A stretch of DNA of 64,000 bases from JBFKQC01 sp041627895 (lineage in GTDB: Bacteria; Pseudomonadota; Alphaproteobacteria; Rhodobacterales; Rhodobacteraceae): assembly GCA_041627895.1 (NCBI GenBank), contig JBFKQC010000003.1:62001-126000 (forward strand). The letters run 5' to 3'. Positions 24,160 through 33,125 of the stretch are shown one piece after another; position 1 is the first letter of the stretch, and each line of letters starts with the position of its first letter. Under the pieces are notes generated by a model that was not told the origin of the DNA, made no database searches, and worked only from the letters and a program-made list of their open reading frames with translations. Made by a program: the position numbers and the translations under genes.

Positions 24160-26259
24160 ATGAGCAAGACAGACGAGTTGCGCGCGGTATTCTTCCAGGA
24201 ATCCGAGGATCTTCTGGAAGGCCTGAACGACGGCCTCGAGGCCATGGCGGCGGGCGACAACGACCCCGAAACGGTGAATGCGGTGTTCCGGGCCGTGCAC
24301 TCGATCAAGGGCGGCGCCGGGGCCTTTGCGCTGGAGGGCGTCGTCCGTTTCGCGCACCGCTACGAGAGCGTCCTCGATGTCATCCGCAACGGCGAACTGG
24401 CGGCGGAGGGCACGACGCTGGACACGCTGACCCGTGCCGCGGACCACCTGGCGGCGCTCGTCGAAGCGGCCCGCGACGAGCTTGCGGTCGACTTCGACGA
24501 CAGCGAACCGCTGATCGCCGAGCTTCGGCTGCTGACCGAGGCTGAAGAGGCCGAGGCTGCAGAGGCCGAGGCGGAGGGCGAGGCTTTCGAATTCGCCCCG
24601 ATGGCACTCGACCTGGGCGACCTTGACCCTGGCGGCGCGGCCGAGATCACCTATCGGATCCGTTTCGCGCCGCTGCCGGCGCTTTATGCAAGCGGAAACG
24701 ATGCCACCTTTCTTCTGCGTGACCTCTGCGCGCTCGGCGAGGCGACCGTCGGCTGCGATCTTTCCGCGCTGCCGCCATTCGAGACGCTCGATCCCGAAGC
24801 GGCCTATCTGAACTGGGACATCGAACTCAGGTCGGACGCGTCCGAGACCGCATTGCGCGAGGTTTTCGAATTCGTCGAGGGCCTTTGCGAGTTGTCCATC
24901 GAGGCGGTCGATGCCGTGCCGGACGCCGCGGCGGCGCCACCCGAACCGCCGCCGGAGGCGGCCGCCGAAACGCGCCCGGCCGCCGCGCCGCAGCCGGATC
25001 GCGCGCCGCAGCCCGAACCGTCCGCGTCCGGCGCGAAGAAGGTCGCTTCGACGATCCGGGTCGAACTGCACCGGATCGACAGGATGATCAATCTCGTCGG
25101 CGAACTGGTGATCAACCAGGCGATGCTGTCGCAGGGCATCAAGCGCGCGCAGATCGCCGAGGGCGGAGATATCGAGCTTGGGCTGGAAGAGCTGCGCACC
25201 TTGACCCGGCAATTGCAGGACAGTGTTATGGCGATCCGCGCGCAGCCGGTGAAGGCGCTGTTCCAGCGAATGTCACGGATCGCGCGCGAGGCCGGCAGCG
25301 ATGTCGGCAAGGCGCTGCACGTGGTCACCGAGGGCGCGGCAACCGAGATCGACAAGACCGTGATCGAGAAACTCGCCGATCCGCTGACCCACATGATCCG
25401 CAACGCGGTGGATCACGGTCTCGAACCGGCCGACGACAGGATCGCCGCCGGCAAGGATCCGACCGGAACGATCCGCCTGTCGGCCGCGCATCTTTCCGGG
25501 CGCGTCCAGATCGAGATCGCCGACGACGGAGGCGGAATCGACCGCGACCGGGTCAGGCAGATTGCCGAGGACAAGGGATTGGTCGCCGCAGACGCCCAGT
25601 TGACGCCTGCCGAGGTCGACAACCTGATCTTTCTGCCGGGCTTTTCGACCGCCGCCACGCTGTCGAACCTGTCGGGACGCGGTGTCGGGATGGATGTCGT
25701 GAAACGGTCTATCCAGTCGCTCGGCGGGCGCGTCTCGATCACGTCGCAGGCCGGACAGGGAAGCCGGTTCACGATCGTTCTGCCCCTGACGCTCGCGGTT
25801 CTCGACGGGATGATCATCGAGGTCGGCGGACAGACCGTCGTCGTGCCGATCTCGGCGATCGTGGAGACCATGCGGCTCGACGCGGCGCAGGTGTTCCAGG
25901 TCGGCACCGGCAGCTACGTGGTGCGTATCCGTGGCAGCTATGTGCCGATCGTCGATGTCGGCGCGGCGCTCGGCTATCGCCCGCCGCTCGACGACGCCGC
26001 TGGCCGGGTCTTCCTTCTGGTCGAGACCACCGAAGGGCTGCGCGCCGCGCTTCTGATCGACGCGATCCACGACCAGCGACAGGTCGTCATCAAGGGCCTC
26101 GAGGAGAATTACGGGCAGGTCCCCGGCGTGGCCGCCGCGACGATTCTGGGCGACGGCCGGATCGCTCTGATCCTCGACCCGTCCGCGATCGTCGGCACGG
26201 CAGGTGCCGCCGGCGAACCCGCGTGCCAGAACGCCCCTCCATTAGCCGCTGCGGAATGA
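24160..26259 (+). CDS. cheA: Chemotaxis histidine kinase CheA
   Basis: A 699-residue soluble kinase. Domains in order: HPt with the phosphorylated His47 in AVHSIKGGAGAF; an acidic linker rich in Glu/Ala near residues 125-148; a P2-like regulator-docking region (about 160-260); a Pro/Ala linker (about 265-290); the dimerisation helices starting IRVELHRIDRMINLVGELVI near residue 297; the ATP site with NAVDHGLEPADD near 416 and GRGVGMDVVK near 506; and the CheW-like domain to about 690. All core boxes (N, G1, F, G2) are visible. It sits between cheY and cheW, four bases from the latter. Confidence 0.96.
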   Translation: MSKTDELRAVFFQESEDLLEGLNDGLEAMAAGDNDPETVNAVFRAVHSIKGGAGAFALEGVVRFAHRYESVLDVIRNGELAAEGTTLDTLTRAADHLAALVEAARDELAVDFDDSEPLIAELRLLTEAEEAEAAEAEAEGEAFEFAPMALDLGDLDPGGAAEITYRIRFAPLPALYASGNDATFLLRDLCALGEATVGCDLSALPPFETLDPEAAYLNWDIELRSDASETALREVFEFVEGLCELSIEAVDAVPDAAAAPPEPPPEAAAETRPAAAPQPDRAPQPEPSASGAKKVASTIRVELHRIDRMINLVGELVINQAMLSQGIKRAQIAEGGDIELGLEELRTLTRQLQDSVMAIRAQPVKALFQRMSRIAREAGSDVGKALHVVTEGAATEIDKTVIEKLADPLTHMIRNAVDHGLEPADDRIAAGKDPTGTIRLSAAHLSGRVQIEIADDGGGIDRDRVRQIAEDKGLVAADAQLTPAEVDNLIFLPGFSTAATLSNLSGRGVGMDVVKRSIQSLGGRVSITSQAGQGSRFTIVLPLTLAVLDGMIIEVGGQTVVVPISAIVETMRLDAAQVFQVGTGSYVVRIRGSYVPIVDVGAALGYRPPLDDAAGRVFLLVETTEGLRAALLIDAIHDQRQVVIKGLEENYGQVPGVAAATILGDGRIALILDPSAIVGTAGAAGEPACQNAPPLAAAE

Positions 26260-26263
26260 CACC

Positions 26264-26731
26264 ATGGCCGAACCGATCGAAACAGATGCCGAAGACGTCT
26301 CGGAACTTATCGCCTTCCGTATCGCCGAGCAGGATTTCTGCTTCAACATCATGGCGGTCCGCGAAATCCGCGGTTGGACGCCGGCGACGGTGATCCCGCA
26401 CGCGCCGGATTTCGTCCGCGGCGTGATCAACCTGCGCGGCGCAGTGGTCCCGATCGTCGACCTGGCGGCGCGCCTGAACCTCGACGTGCCGCCGCCCACG
26501 GCCCGCAACGTGATCATCATCACCCAGATCGACGGGCCGATCGTGGGGCTTCTGGTCGATGCCGTTTCGGACATCCTGAGCGTATCGACCGACGAGGTGC
26601 AGCCCACCCCGGAAATCGCTGCCGAGGGATCGGGAAAGTTCGTCTCGGGGATCATCACGCGCGAGGAACGGATGATCCGGATGATCGAGCTGTCGAGCGT
26701 GCTGCCGCCGCAGGCGACCGGGCCGCAATGA
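26264..26731 (+). CDS. cheW: Chemotaxis coupling protein CheW
   Basis: A 155-residue SH3-like adaptor that joins receptors to CheA. The typical order LIAFRIAEQDFCFNIMAVRE, RGWTPATVIPHAPDFVRGVI, NLRGAVVPIVDLAARL and GLLVDAVSDIL is complete. It starts four bases after cheA and its stop overlaps the cheR start (ATGA), so the three are translationally coupled. Confidence 0.96.
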   Translation: MAEPIETDAEDVSELIAFRIAEQDFCFNIMAVREIRGWTPATVIPHAPDFVRGVINLRGAVVPIVDLAARLNLDVPPPTARNVIIITQIDGPIVGLLVDAVSDILSVSTDEVQPTPEIAAEGSGKFVSGIITREERMIRMIELSSVLPPQATGPQ

Positions 26732-27621
26732 GGCAACCGGAGGTGCGCACACGAAGCGGCTTCGGTGATCTCGGGCGGGCGGATTTCCACCGGATCGCCC
26801 AGGTCGTCCGCCGCGATACCGGGATCGACCTGCCGGACGGAAAGCTCGCGCTGGTACAATCGAGACTGCTGCGGCGTCTGCGGGTACTCGGCCTGTCGCA
26901 TTACGCCGAATACTGCGACCTGATCGAAGACGCGGCCGGCGGCGACGAACTCGCGACGATGGTGTCGGCGCTGACGACGAACGTCACCAGCTTCTTCCGC
27001 GAGGCGCATCACTTCGACTTCCTCGGCGATCACCTGATGCCCTGCTTCTCCGGCCGCCTGCGCGCCGGTGACCGGGTGCGCATCTGGTCGGCGGGTTGCT
27101 CGACCGGCGAAGAGCCCTATTCGATCGCCCTGACCGTGCTCGACAGGATGCCCGACGCCGGGCGCTACGACATGAAGATCCTGGCCACCGACCTCGATCC
27201 CGCCGTGCTGGTCGCGGCGGCGAGCGGCAGCTACGACGAGGCGGCCGTCGCGCGCGTCCCCGAACGCCTGCGCAGCGCCTGGTTCGTGCCGGAGGAAGGC
27301 GCGCCGCACCGCGTGCGGGTCGCAAAGCGGGCACGCGACCTGGTCACGTTCCGCCGGCTCAACCTGATCGATCCCTGGCCGCTCAGCCGCCGCTTCGACG
27401 TGATCATGTGCCGCAACGTGGTGATCTACTTCCGCGACGACACCAAAGCCCTGGTCTGGGACCGGCTGGTGCGGCAGCTCACGCCGCAAGGCTGGCTGGT
27501 CACCGGCCATTCCGAGCGGCTGATCGGACCGGCGGCGTCATGCATGCGGCTCGAACTCCCCACGACATACCGCCGCACGGGGCAGCGCGACCCAGAGGAA
27601 AGGACATCGGCATGTCACTGA
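26728..27621 (+). CDS. cheR: Chemotaxis protein methyltransferase CheR
   Basis: A 297-residue S-adenosylmethionine-dependent enzyme that methylates receptor glutamates. The N-terminal helical domain (FHRIAQVVRRDTGIDLPDGK) is followed by TTNVTSFFREAHHF, the SAM site IWSAGCSTGEEPYSIAL and the FDVIMCRNVVIYF motif. Length is normal. It overlaps cheW by 4 bases and cheY2 by 10. The expected partner methylesterase gene cheB is not in this cluster. Confidence 0.95.
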   Translation: MRQPEVRTRSGFGDLGRADFHRIAQVVRRDTGIDLPDGKLALVQSRLLRRLRVLGLSHYAEYCDLIEDAAGGDELATMVSALTTNVTSFFREAHHFDFLGDHLMPCFSGRLRAGDRVRIWSAGCSTGEEPYSIALTVLDRMPDAGRYDMKILATDLDPAVLVAAASGSYDEAAVARVPERLRSAWFVPEEGAPHRVRVAKRARDLVTFRRLNLIDPWPLSRRFDVIMCRNVVIYFRDDTKALVWDRLVRQLTPQGWLVTGHSERLIGPAASCMRLELPTTYRRTGQRDPEERTSACH

Positions 27622-27998
27622 GAGAGAAACTGAGCATTCTGGTCGTCGACGACATGGCGGTGAGCCGCGGCCTGCTGACCCAGGCGCTGGACCAGTTGCG
27701 GATCGAGAACTACAAATACGTGGCCTCGGGCGACGAAGCCGTGCAGTTCCTGCAGCGCCACCCGGTGCATCTGGTGATCTCGGACTACAACATGCCGGGC
27801 ATGGACGGGCTTGGGCTGCTTCGCGCGATCCGGTCCACGGCGGCCACCGCCAAGATCGGGTTCATCATGGTGACCGGTTCAGACGACAGCCGCGTGATCC
27901 AGGCCGGCGCGGCGCTGGGCATGAACAACTTCCTGAAGAAACCGTTCGATGCGATGGGGCTGCAGAATTGCATCGAAAAGGTTTTCGGGCGGCTTTGA
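27612..27998 (+). CDS. cheY2: Chemotaxis response regulator CheY (second copy)
   Basis: A 128-residue receiver domain with phosphoacceptor D58 (SDYNMPGMDG), T88 in MVTGSDD and K110 in LKKPFD. NMPGMDGLGLL and NNFLKKPFDA make it closer to flagellar-motor CheY proteins than the first copy, which is a hint rather than proof of a motor-binding role. It starts inside cheR and its stop shares one base with the ATG of the next gene. Confidence 0.94.
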   Translation: MSLREKLSILVVDDMAVSRGLLTQALDQLRIENYKYVASGDEAVQFLQRHPVHLVISDYNMPGMDGLGLLRAIRSTAATAKIGFIMVTGSDDSRVIQAGAALGMNNFLKKPFDAMGLQNCIEKVFGRL

Positions 27999-28372
27999 TG
28001 AGGAATGGCGCCACCGCAACGGATGACGGGCCCGTATTCGTCGAACCGCGAGTCTGCATGTGGCGCCTCGTGCACGAGTTGCAGCTGCTCGCGGACATGT
28101 CGCGCGACGTTCAGGATGCCATCCACACGCTTGATCTGGCGTCCAGTTCGACGCGCACGCGAATGGCGCTGCAACGCGCCGATACGCTGACCCAGACCCT
28201 GGAATGCGTCAAGACGGCCCTGGCCGCGCTTTCGCGGCCGCGCGAGGCGTCAGGGGAACTCGACCTGCGATCGCTCCTGGAGGGCATTTCCCTCGAGGAC
28301 GTCCGAGAGCGGCTTTTGACCGGAACATCCGGACGCGACCGTGCGGCACCCGGGCGCGTCGATCTCTTCTGA
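27998..28372 (+). CDS. CheT/CheZ-like small chemotaxis protein (DxxxQ motif)
   Basis: A 124-residue helical protein at the end of the che operon. Residues 20-50 and 55-80 look like two long helices; the second contains D62-T-L-T-Q66, matching the DxxxQ signature of CheZ phosphatases. It ends in GRVDLF, reminiscent of the hydrophobic C-terminal peptide by which CheZ binds CheY. In Sinorhizobium meliloti the last gene of the che operon, cheT (about 112 residues), is a remote CheZ homologue with a role in signal termination. By position, size and motif this is a likely counterpart. Phosphatase activity is inference. It begins at the last base of the cheY2 stop. Confidence 0.72.
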   Translation: MRNGATATDDGPVFVEPRVCMWRLVHELQLLADMSRDVQDAIHTLDLASSSTRTRMALQRADTLTQTLECVKTALAALSRPREASGELDLRSLLEGISLEDVRERLLTGTSGRDRAAPGRVDLF

Positions 28373-28510
28373 CCCGGCCGGGCGGCGCAGAATCTAGGAA
28401 AACCAGCGGAAATCTGCCCCGGGATTAAACGTTTGAAAACCCCGCATCGTTTACGGTCAGCGCATCGGCGACGCCGAACATGCGACCATTTCCGTCCAAC
28501 GGAGGAAAAG

Positions 28511-29080
28511 ATGAAGACTATCCTGCTTGCGTCCGCGCTTGCGGCCATGACACTTCCGGCCAGCGCGAACGAATTCCGCCCCGCGATGCAATCCTATCTC
28601 GAAAGCGAGATCCGGGCCTGGATCAACGATCCGGTTCTGATCGCGGCGATCAAGGCGCAGAATTCCCGCACCGGCAGCTATGCACAGGACGAAATCGACC
28701 GCCTCGATCAGACCTGGCGCGCCGAAGTCGGCAGCGACGACTCGGCCATAATCCAGGGCGTGCTGGACAACGACGCAGCGGCGTTCATGCGCCAGCGGCT
28801 CGACATGGCGGGTGGCGTGATCAGCGAAATCTTCGCGATGGATGCCCGCGGCCTGAATGTCGCGGCAAGCGACGTGACCTCGGATTACTGGCAGGGTGAC
28901 GAGGACAAGTTCCAGATGACCTTCCCGCTGGGCCCCGGCGCAGTGCATTTCGGCGAGGTTGAATTCGACGAATCGAGCCAGACCTACCAGGGTCAGGTTT
29001 CCGTCGTAATCGTCGACCCGGCGAACAACACGCCGATCGGGGCCATCACCATCGGGCTGAACGCCGAAGCGCTGCTTTGA
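28511..29080 (+). CDS. Secreted PDC/Cache-like sensor-domain protein
   Basis: A 189-residue protein with a signal peptide (MKTILLASALAAMTLPASA, cleaved before NEFRP) and no later membrane segment. The mature part has a long N-terminal helix, then IFAMDARGLNVAASDVTSDY with WQGDEDKFQMTF and a last-strand pattern PIGAITIGLNAEALL, the organisation of single Cache/PDC ligand-binding domains normally built into chemoreceptors. GGAGG is six bases before the ATG. It lies 88 bases upstream of a receptor gene on the same strand, which suggests a periplasmic ligand-binding partner; that is inference. Confidence 0.8.
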   Translation: MKTILLASALAAMTLPASANEFRPAMQSYLESEIRAWINDPVLIAAIKAQNSRTGSYAQDEIDRLDQTWRAEVGSDDSAIIQGVLDNDAAAFMRQRLDMAGGVISEIFAMDARGLNVAASDVTSDYWQGDEDKFQMTFPLGPGAVHFGEVEFDESSQTYQGQVSVVIVDPANNTPIGAITIGLNAEALL

Positions 29081-29168
29081 CCGCCCGCCTGGGCCGATGT
29101 CGAATGCCGCCGCGCGGCCCGGATGACCGTTGCGGCGGCTGGCTGCAGTTCCAAACCCCTTGCAGTGG

Positions 29169-31658
29169 ATGACCATGACCCAATCCAAGAAATCCAATGT
29201 CGGCTCTGGCCCGTGGCGTTCGGTCTTTGTCTCGAGCACGCTGATCTTTGCGGTCTGCACCGCGATCGTGACGACGTCGCTCGCGCTGATGGGGGTCAGG
29301 TCTGCCAGCCACCACGCGGATGAAGCGGTCCGGAAGAATGCCCTGATGGTCACCGAACTTGTCGCCAAGCAATCGGGCGGCGCGATCAAGTTCTCCAAGG
29401 CCGAGGCGCTGGAAAAGCTCTTTGCCGACGCGATCGACCAGTCTGGAAGCGCCGCCGTCGCGGGTTCGGCCTTCGACGGTAATGGCAGCCCGATCACCTC
29501 GGGCGCCGGGACCGCTGCGACAGACGAGGCCGCCCGCGACCTGGTCGGACGGGCGCTTCAGACCGCCGAGACCGTGCGCAGCGACGACGGCTTTGCCATC
29601 GCCGCGCCCGTCAGGTTCGGCAAGAACGACGAAGTCGTCGGTGCCGTCTTGATGCACTGGAGTTCGGCCGCGGCAAAGCGACACCAGTTCAACGATCAGC
29701 TGAGATCGCTGTTCATTTCCAGCCTCGTTTTCCTCGCCGGTCTGGCGGCGGCGGCCTACTTCCTGCGGCGCCACATCTCGCAGCCGCTGGTGCGGTTTCG
29801 AGATGCGATGACCTCGGTCGCGCGGTCGGATTACTCGACGCAAATTCCCGACACGGGCCGCGCCGACGAGGTGGGCGCAATCGCGCGCACGCTCGAGACG
29901 TTCCGCGACGCGCTCGAGCAGGCACGCTACGCGACCGAAGAAAGCATCTTCAAGGGTGCCGCCTTCGAGGGATCGACCGCTGCATTGATGGTGATCGACC
30001 AGCAGTTCCACGTGCAATACCTGAACGCGGCCTGCCGCGCCCTGCTGGGCGGATTTACCTCCCGGTTTCATCTGACGGACCCGGGATTCGACGCCGATAC
30101 GCTGGTGGGGCGTTCGATCTGGACTTTTCTCGGCACTGACGACCTGTCGCAGGACGCGGTTTCCGACCCCGAGCGGCTGCCGTTCCATTGCGACATATGC
30201 GTCGGCGAAAGCCGGCTGCACCTGACGGTGAGCGCGGTCAGGGACAGCGACAGCCGTCAGGCCGGGTTCGTGCTCGAATGGAAGGACGTGACCGAGGAGC
30301 GGCTGAACAAGGCGGCGCTCGAATCGATCGATGCGAACCAGATCCGCATCGAGTTCCTTGTCGATGGCAGCCTGTCGTCTGCAAACCCGAAGTTCGCCGC
30401 CGCCATGCAGATTTCGGCCGACGACCTCAAGGGTCGCGGCCTCGAGGCGCTGTTCCGCCTTGCGCGGCCCGGCGGCGGCGGCGACGCGGTCTCGGCGGAT
30501 GCGCTGGCCGACGGGTCCGAAATGAACGGCCGGTTCGCCGCGACGACGGCGAATGGCGACAGGCTGCTTCTCGAGGGCAGTTTCCGCCAGGTGCGGGACA
30601 GCCTGGGGATGCCGCTTCGGATCGTGTTCATCGGCTCGGACATCACCACGTCGCAGCTTGCGATCGAGGCGTCCGAGGCCCGCCGCGAAGAACTGGAAAG
30701 CGCCCGCGCAGAGGTCGTGGACGCGATATCCGTCGCCCTGGATCACCTCGCCAACGGCGACCTGACCGGCCGGATCGAGCACGAATTCTCGGAGGAATAC
30801 GAGGCGCTGCGCCGGAATTTCAACGCCGCGATGATCCGCCTGTCAGAGGCGATGGGCGGCGTGGTCGAGAGCGCGGAAATGATCGGCAACGAGGCGAGAG
30901 AGATCTCCTCGGCGGCCGACGATCTGTCGCGGCGCACCGAGAAACAGGCCGCGACGCTGGAAGAGACGGCGGCCGCGCTGGACGCCCTTACGCTGTCTGT
31001 GAAGAGCGCTGCCGAGGGCGCCACCAGCGCAAGCGAGATGGCCAGCACCGCCAAGACAAGTGCCGAGAAGAGCGAGGGCGTGGTTCGGGACACCGTGTCT
31101 GCCATGGGTGAAATCGAGCAGAGTTCGAAGGAGATCTCGAAGATCATCAATGTGATCGAGGACATCGCCTTCCAGACCAACCTGCTGGCGCTCAATGCGG
31201 GGGTCGAGGCCGCGCGCGCCGGCGAATCCGGGCGCGGCTTTGCCGTCGTCGCCTCGGAGGTGCGTGCGCTCGCGCAGCGCTCTTCCGAGGCGGCGCAGGA
31301 GATCAATGCGCTCATCTCGAAGAGCGGCGCCCAGGTCACGCGCGGGGTCGGCCTGGTGGATCAGATGGGCACCACGCTCAGTGATATCGTGACCTCGGTG
31401 TCGGAAATCTCGACCCATGTCGTCGCGATCGCCACCTCCGTTCGGGAGCAATCGGGTAATCTCGAGGAGATCAACTCGGCGATGGCGCAACTCGACAGCG
31501 TCACGCAGCAGAACGCAGCGATGTTCCAGGAGACGACCGCGGCCAGCCATGCGCTGACGAACGAGGCCAAGTCGCTCGCCGAGACGACGTTGCGGTTCAA
31601 CGTCGAGAGAACTGCGGGACCGTCGGAGGACCGGAACGAAGCCCTGCGCATCGCCTGA
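29169..31658 (+). CDS. Methyl-accepting chemotaxis protein, transmembrane, with HAMP and PAS regions
   Basis: An 829-residue receptor. TM1 is VFVSSTLIFAVCTAIVTTSL (about residues 18-37); a periplasmic domain of roughly 130 residues follows; TM2 is LFISSLVFLAGLAAAAYFL near residue 182. Then come a HAMP region (RRHISQPLVRFRDAM), two PAS-like domains (about 250-380 and 380-500), a second HAMP-like stretch and the signalling hairpin with DIAFQTNLLALNAGVEAARA near residue 665. It ends NEALRIA, so it lacks the CheR-binding pentapeptide of the first receptor. The ATG pair at 29169/29175 was chosen over an upstream TTG. A 28-bp tandem repeat array begins just after its stop. Confidence 0.93.
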   Translation: MTMTQSKKSNVGSGPWRSVFVSSTLIFAVCTAIVTTSLALMGVRSASHHADEAVRKNALMVTELVAKQSGGAIKFSKAEALEKLFADAIDQSGSAAVAGSAFDGNGSPITSGAGTAATDEAARDLVGRALQTAETVRSDDGFAIAAPVRFGKNDEVVGAVLMHWSSAAAKRHQFNDQLRSLFISSLVFLAGLAAAAYFLRRHISQPLVRFRDAMTSVARSDYSTQIPDTGRADEVGAIARTLETFRDALEQARYATEESIFKGAAFEGSTAALMVIDQQFHVQYLNAACRALLGGFTSRFHLTDPGFDADTLVGRSIWTFLGTDDLSQDAVSDPERLPFHCDICVGESRLHLTVSAVRDSDSRQAGFVLEWKDVTEERLNKAALESIDANQIRIEFLVDGSLSSANPKFAAAMQISADDLKGRGLEALFRLARPGGGGDAVSADALADGSEMNGRFAATTANGDRLLLEGSFRQVRDSLGMPLRIVFIGSDITTSQLAIEASEARREELESARAEVVDAISVALDHLANGDLTGRIEHEFSEEYEALRRNFNAAMIRLSEAMGGVVESAEMIGNEAREISSAADDLSRRTEKQAATLEETAAALDALTLSVKSAAEGATSASEMASTAKTSAEKSEGVVRDTVSAMGEIEQSSKEISKIINVIEDIAFQTNLLALNAGVEAARAGESGRGFAVVASEVRALAQRSSEAAQEINALISKSGAQVTRGVGLVDQMGTTLSDIVTSVSEISTHVVAIATSVREQSGNLEEINSAMAQLDSVTQQNAAMFQETTAASHALTNEAKSLAETTLRFNVERTAGPSEDRNEALRIA

Positions 31659-32128
31659 GCCGAGGCACGGCGCCCGGCCGCGGTGCGGCGGGCCGCATTG
31701 TGTGGCCGTGGGGCGCCGGACGGCATCGCCTGGCTGCAGAGCACGAATCCGCATCGCGTGGCGGTGGGACGCCGGTCCGCATCCCATGGCCGTCGGGCGC
31801 CGGGCCGCTACGCCTGGGCCGGCGGCTTGTGGCGGTCGTGCTTCCTGACACGTCCTTCGTGTCCGGCGGTGTCCGCGGCGGCACGGGGCGCGATTCATCG
31901 CGGATGCGCCGGCGCCAACGGGCACCGTCGCGGCCGATTGGCTGGCGACCCGGCGCCGAAATCATGCCAGGCAGAACGGCCCGGCCATTCGCGTATCCGC
32001 CGCCTGGACCTGATCAATCCGCCAGCCCGCCCGCGGAGCCGGATTTCCCGTTCCAATTCCGGTGCAACTGGCATAGTTCAGGTCCGATGCCTGGCCCCGA
32101 TGGCCGCTTCGAAAGGAAGGATGCGCCG
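31659..32128. other. 470-base intergenic region, no gene seen
   Basis: Open frames exist on both strands but show no domain. The first half is the 28-bp tandem array; the second half is GC-rich leader DNA before the cupin gene, with GAAAGGAAGG near 32110-32120 as a probable ribosome binding site. Confidence 0.55.
31675..31814. repeat. Degenerate 28-bp tandem repeat, about five units
   Basis: Units start at 31675, 31703, 31731, 31759 and 31787. Each begins (T/C)GGC and most have a central GCGCCGG- or ACGCCGG-like core and end CCGCATCGC or close to it. By direct comparison units 1 (31703) and 3 (31759) differ at 6 of 28 positions; the unit at 31731 is more diverged. There are no spacers, so this is not a CRISPR. 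The unit length is not a multiple of three. Confidence 0.6.
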
Positions 32129-33094
32129 ATGACTCCTGCCGAAATGGAACGCCGAATCGTTCGCTACGGCGATCTGGTGCCCTGCCGGACCGCCTTCATC
32201 GACGCCCACACGCCCGGCAGCGACCGGAAGGAGAACTTCACCATCATCGGCGGCGGCGTCAGCGAGGCGGCGGACCAGCATGTGCACATCTCCGAGACGC
32301 CCGGCTTCAACATCGGCGCCGCCGGGCAGCCGCCGAAATGCCGCAACTCGTTGCACAGCCACCGCACCGCCGAGGTGTTCTTCGTCCTTTCGGGCCGCTG
32401 GCGCTTCTTCTGGGGCCGCTGGGGCGATGCGGGCGAGGTGGTGCTGGAAGCGGGCGACATCTTCAACATCCCCACCGGCATTTTTCGCGGCTTCGAGAAC
32501 ATCGGCACGGATTACGGGATGATCATGGCGATTCTCGGCGGCGACGACGCCGGCGGCGGCGTGATCTGGGCGCCGCAAGTGATCGAGGAGGCGCGGGCGC
32601 ACGGGCTGGTCCTGGGCGAAAACGGCCGGCTTTACGACACCAAGAAGGGCCGCTCGCTGCCCGATGGCGTGGCGCCGATGCCGCTTTTGACCGACGAGGA
32701 ACTAAAGGCGTTCCCCGAGCCCACCAGCGCCGAGGTCGTGCTGCATTACGTCGCGCGCTACTGGGACCTGATGGCGCTTGCGGCGGGGCAGCCGGCCAAG
32801 GTGATCGGCCCCGACGCGATGCTGCGCGACCGCCCGGGCTTCGAGGTCGAGTTCCTGTCCCGCGGCTCGATCGGCGAGAACCCCTATTCCACCGCCGCCC
32901 ACGAAGTGCTGATGCCGGTCAAGGGACACTGGCGCGTCGGCTGGCAGGGCGGCAGCACCGCGCTGGCCCCGGGCGACACGATGGCGGTTCCGCCTGGGCT
33001 GGCGCGCAGCCTCTACCCGGCGATGACCGGCGAGGCAGCCCTGTACCGCGTGCGCTCGACCGGCGATCCGGCCGGCGCGACCTGGACGGGATAG
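32129..33094 (+). CDS. Cupin-domain protein (bicupin)
   Basis: A 321-residue cytosolic protein with two cupin barrels. The first has metal-ligand-like HSHRTAEVFFVLSGRWRFF and EAGDIFNIPTGIFRGFEN; the second has HEVLMPVKGHWRVGW and LAPGDTMAVPPGLARSLYP, with fewer metal ligands. The ATG at 32129 follows GAAAGGAAGG; the frame remains open further upstream, but that extension lies in repeat and leader sequence. It converges on the GMC/cytochrome operon and may work with it, or may be a dioxygenase or isomerase of its own. Substrate unknown. Confidence 0.82.
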   Translation: MTPAEMERRIVRYGDLVPCRTAFIDAHTPGSDRKENFTIIGGGVSEAADQHVHISETPGFNIGAAGQPPKCRNSLHSHRTAEVFFVLSGRWRFFWGRWGDAGEVVLEAGDIFNIPTGIFRGFENIGTDYGMIMAILGGDDAGGGVIWAPQVIEEARAHGLVLGENGRLYDTKKGRSLPDGVAPMPLLTDEELKAFPEPTSAEVVLHYVARYWDLMALAAGQPAKVIGPDAMLRDRPGFEVEFLSRGSIGENPYSTAAHEVLMPVKGHWRVGWQGGSTALAPGDTMAVPPGLARSLYPAMTGEAALYRVRSTGDPAGATWTG

Positions 33095-33125
33095 GCCAAG
33101 GCGGGGCGCGGCGCGGCCACCGCCC

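Noticed and set aside
31675..31814. Possible CRISPR array
   Set aside because: The 28-bp units follow one another without spacers, are too degenerate, and no cas genes are nearby.
31700..32128. N-terminal extension of the cupin gene
   Set aside because: It would translate the 28-bp tandem array and has no domain character; GAAAGGAAGG marks the start at 32129.
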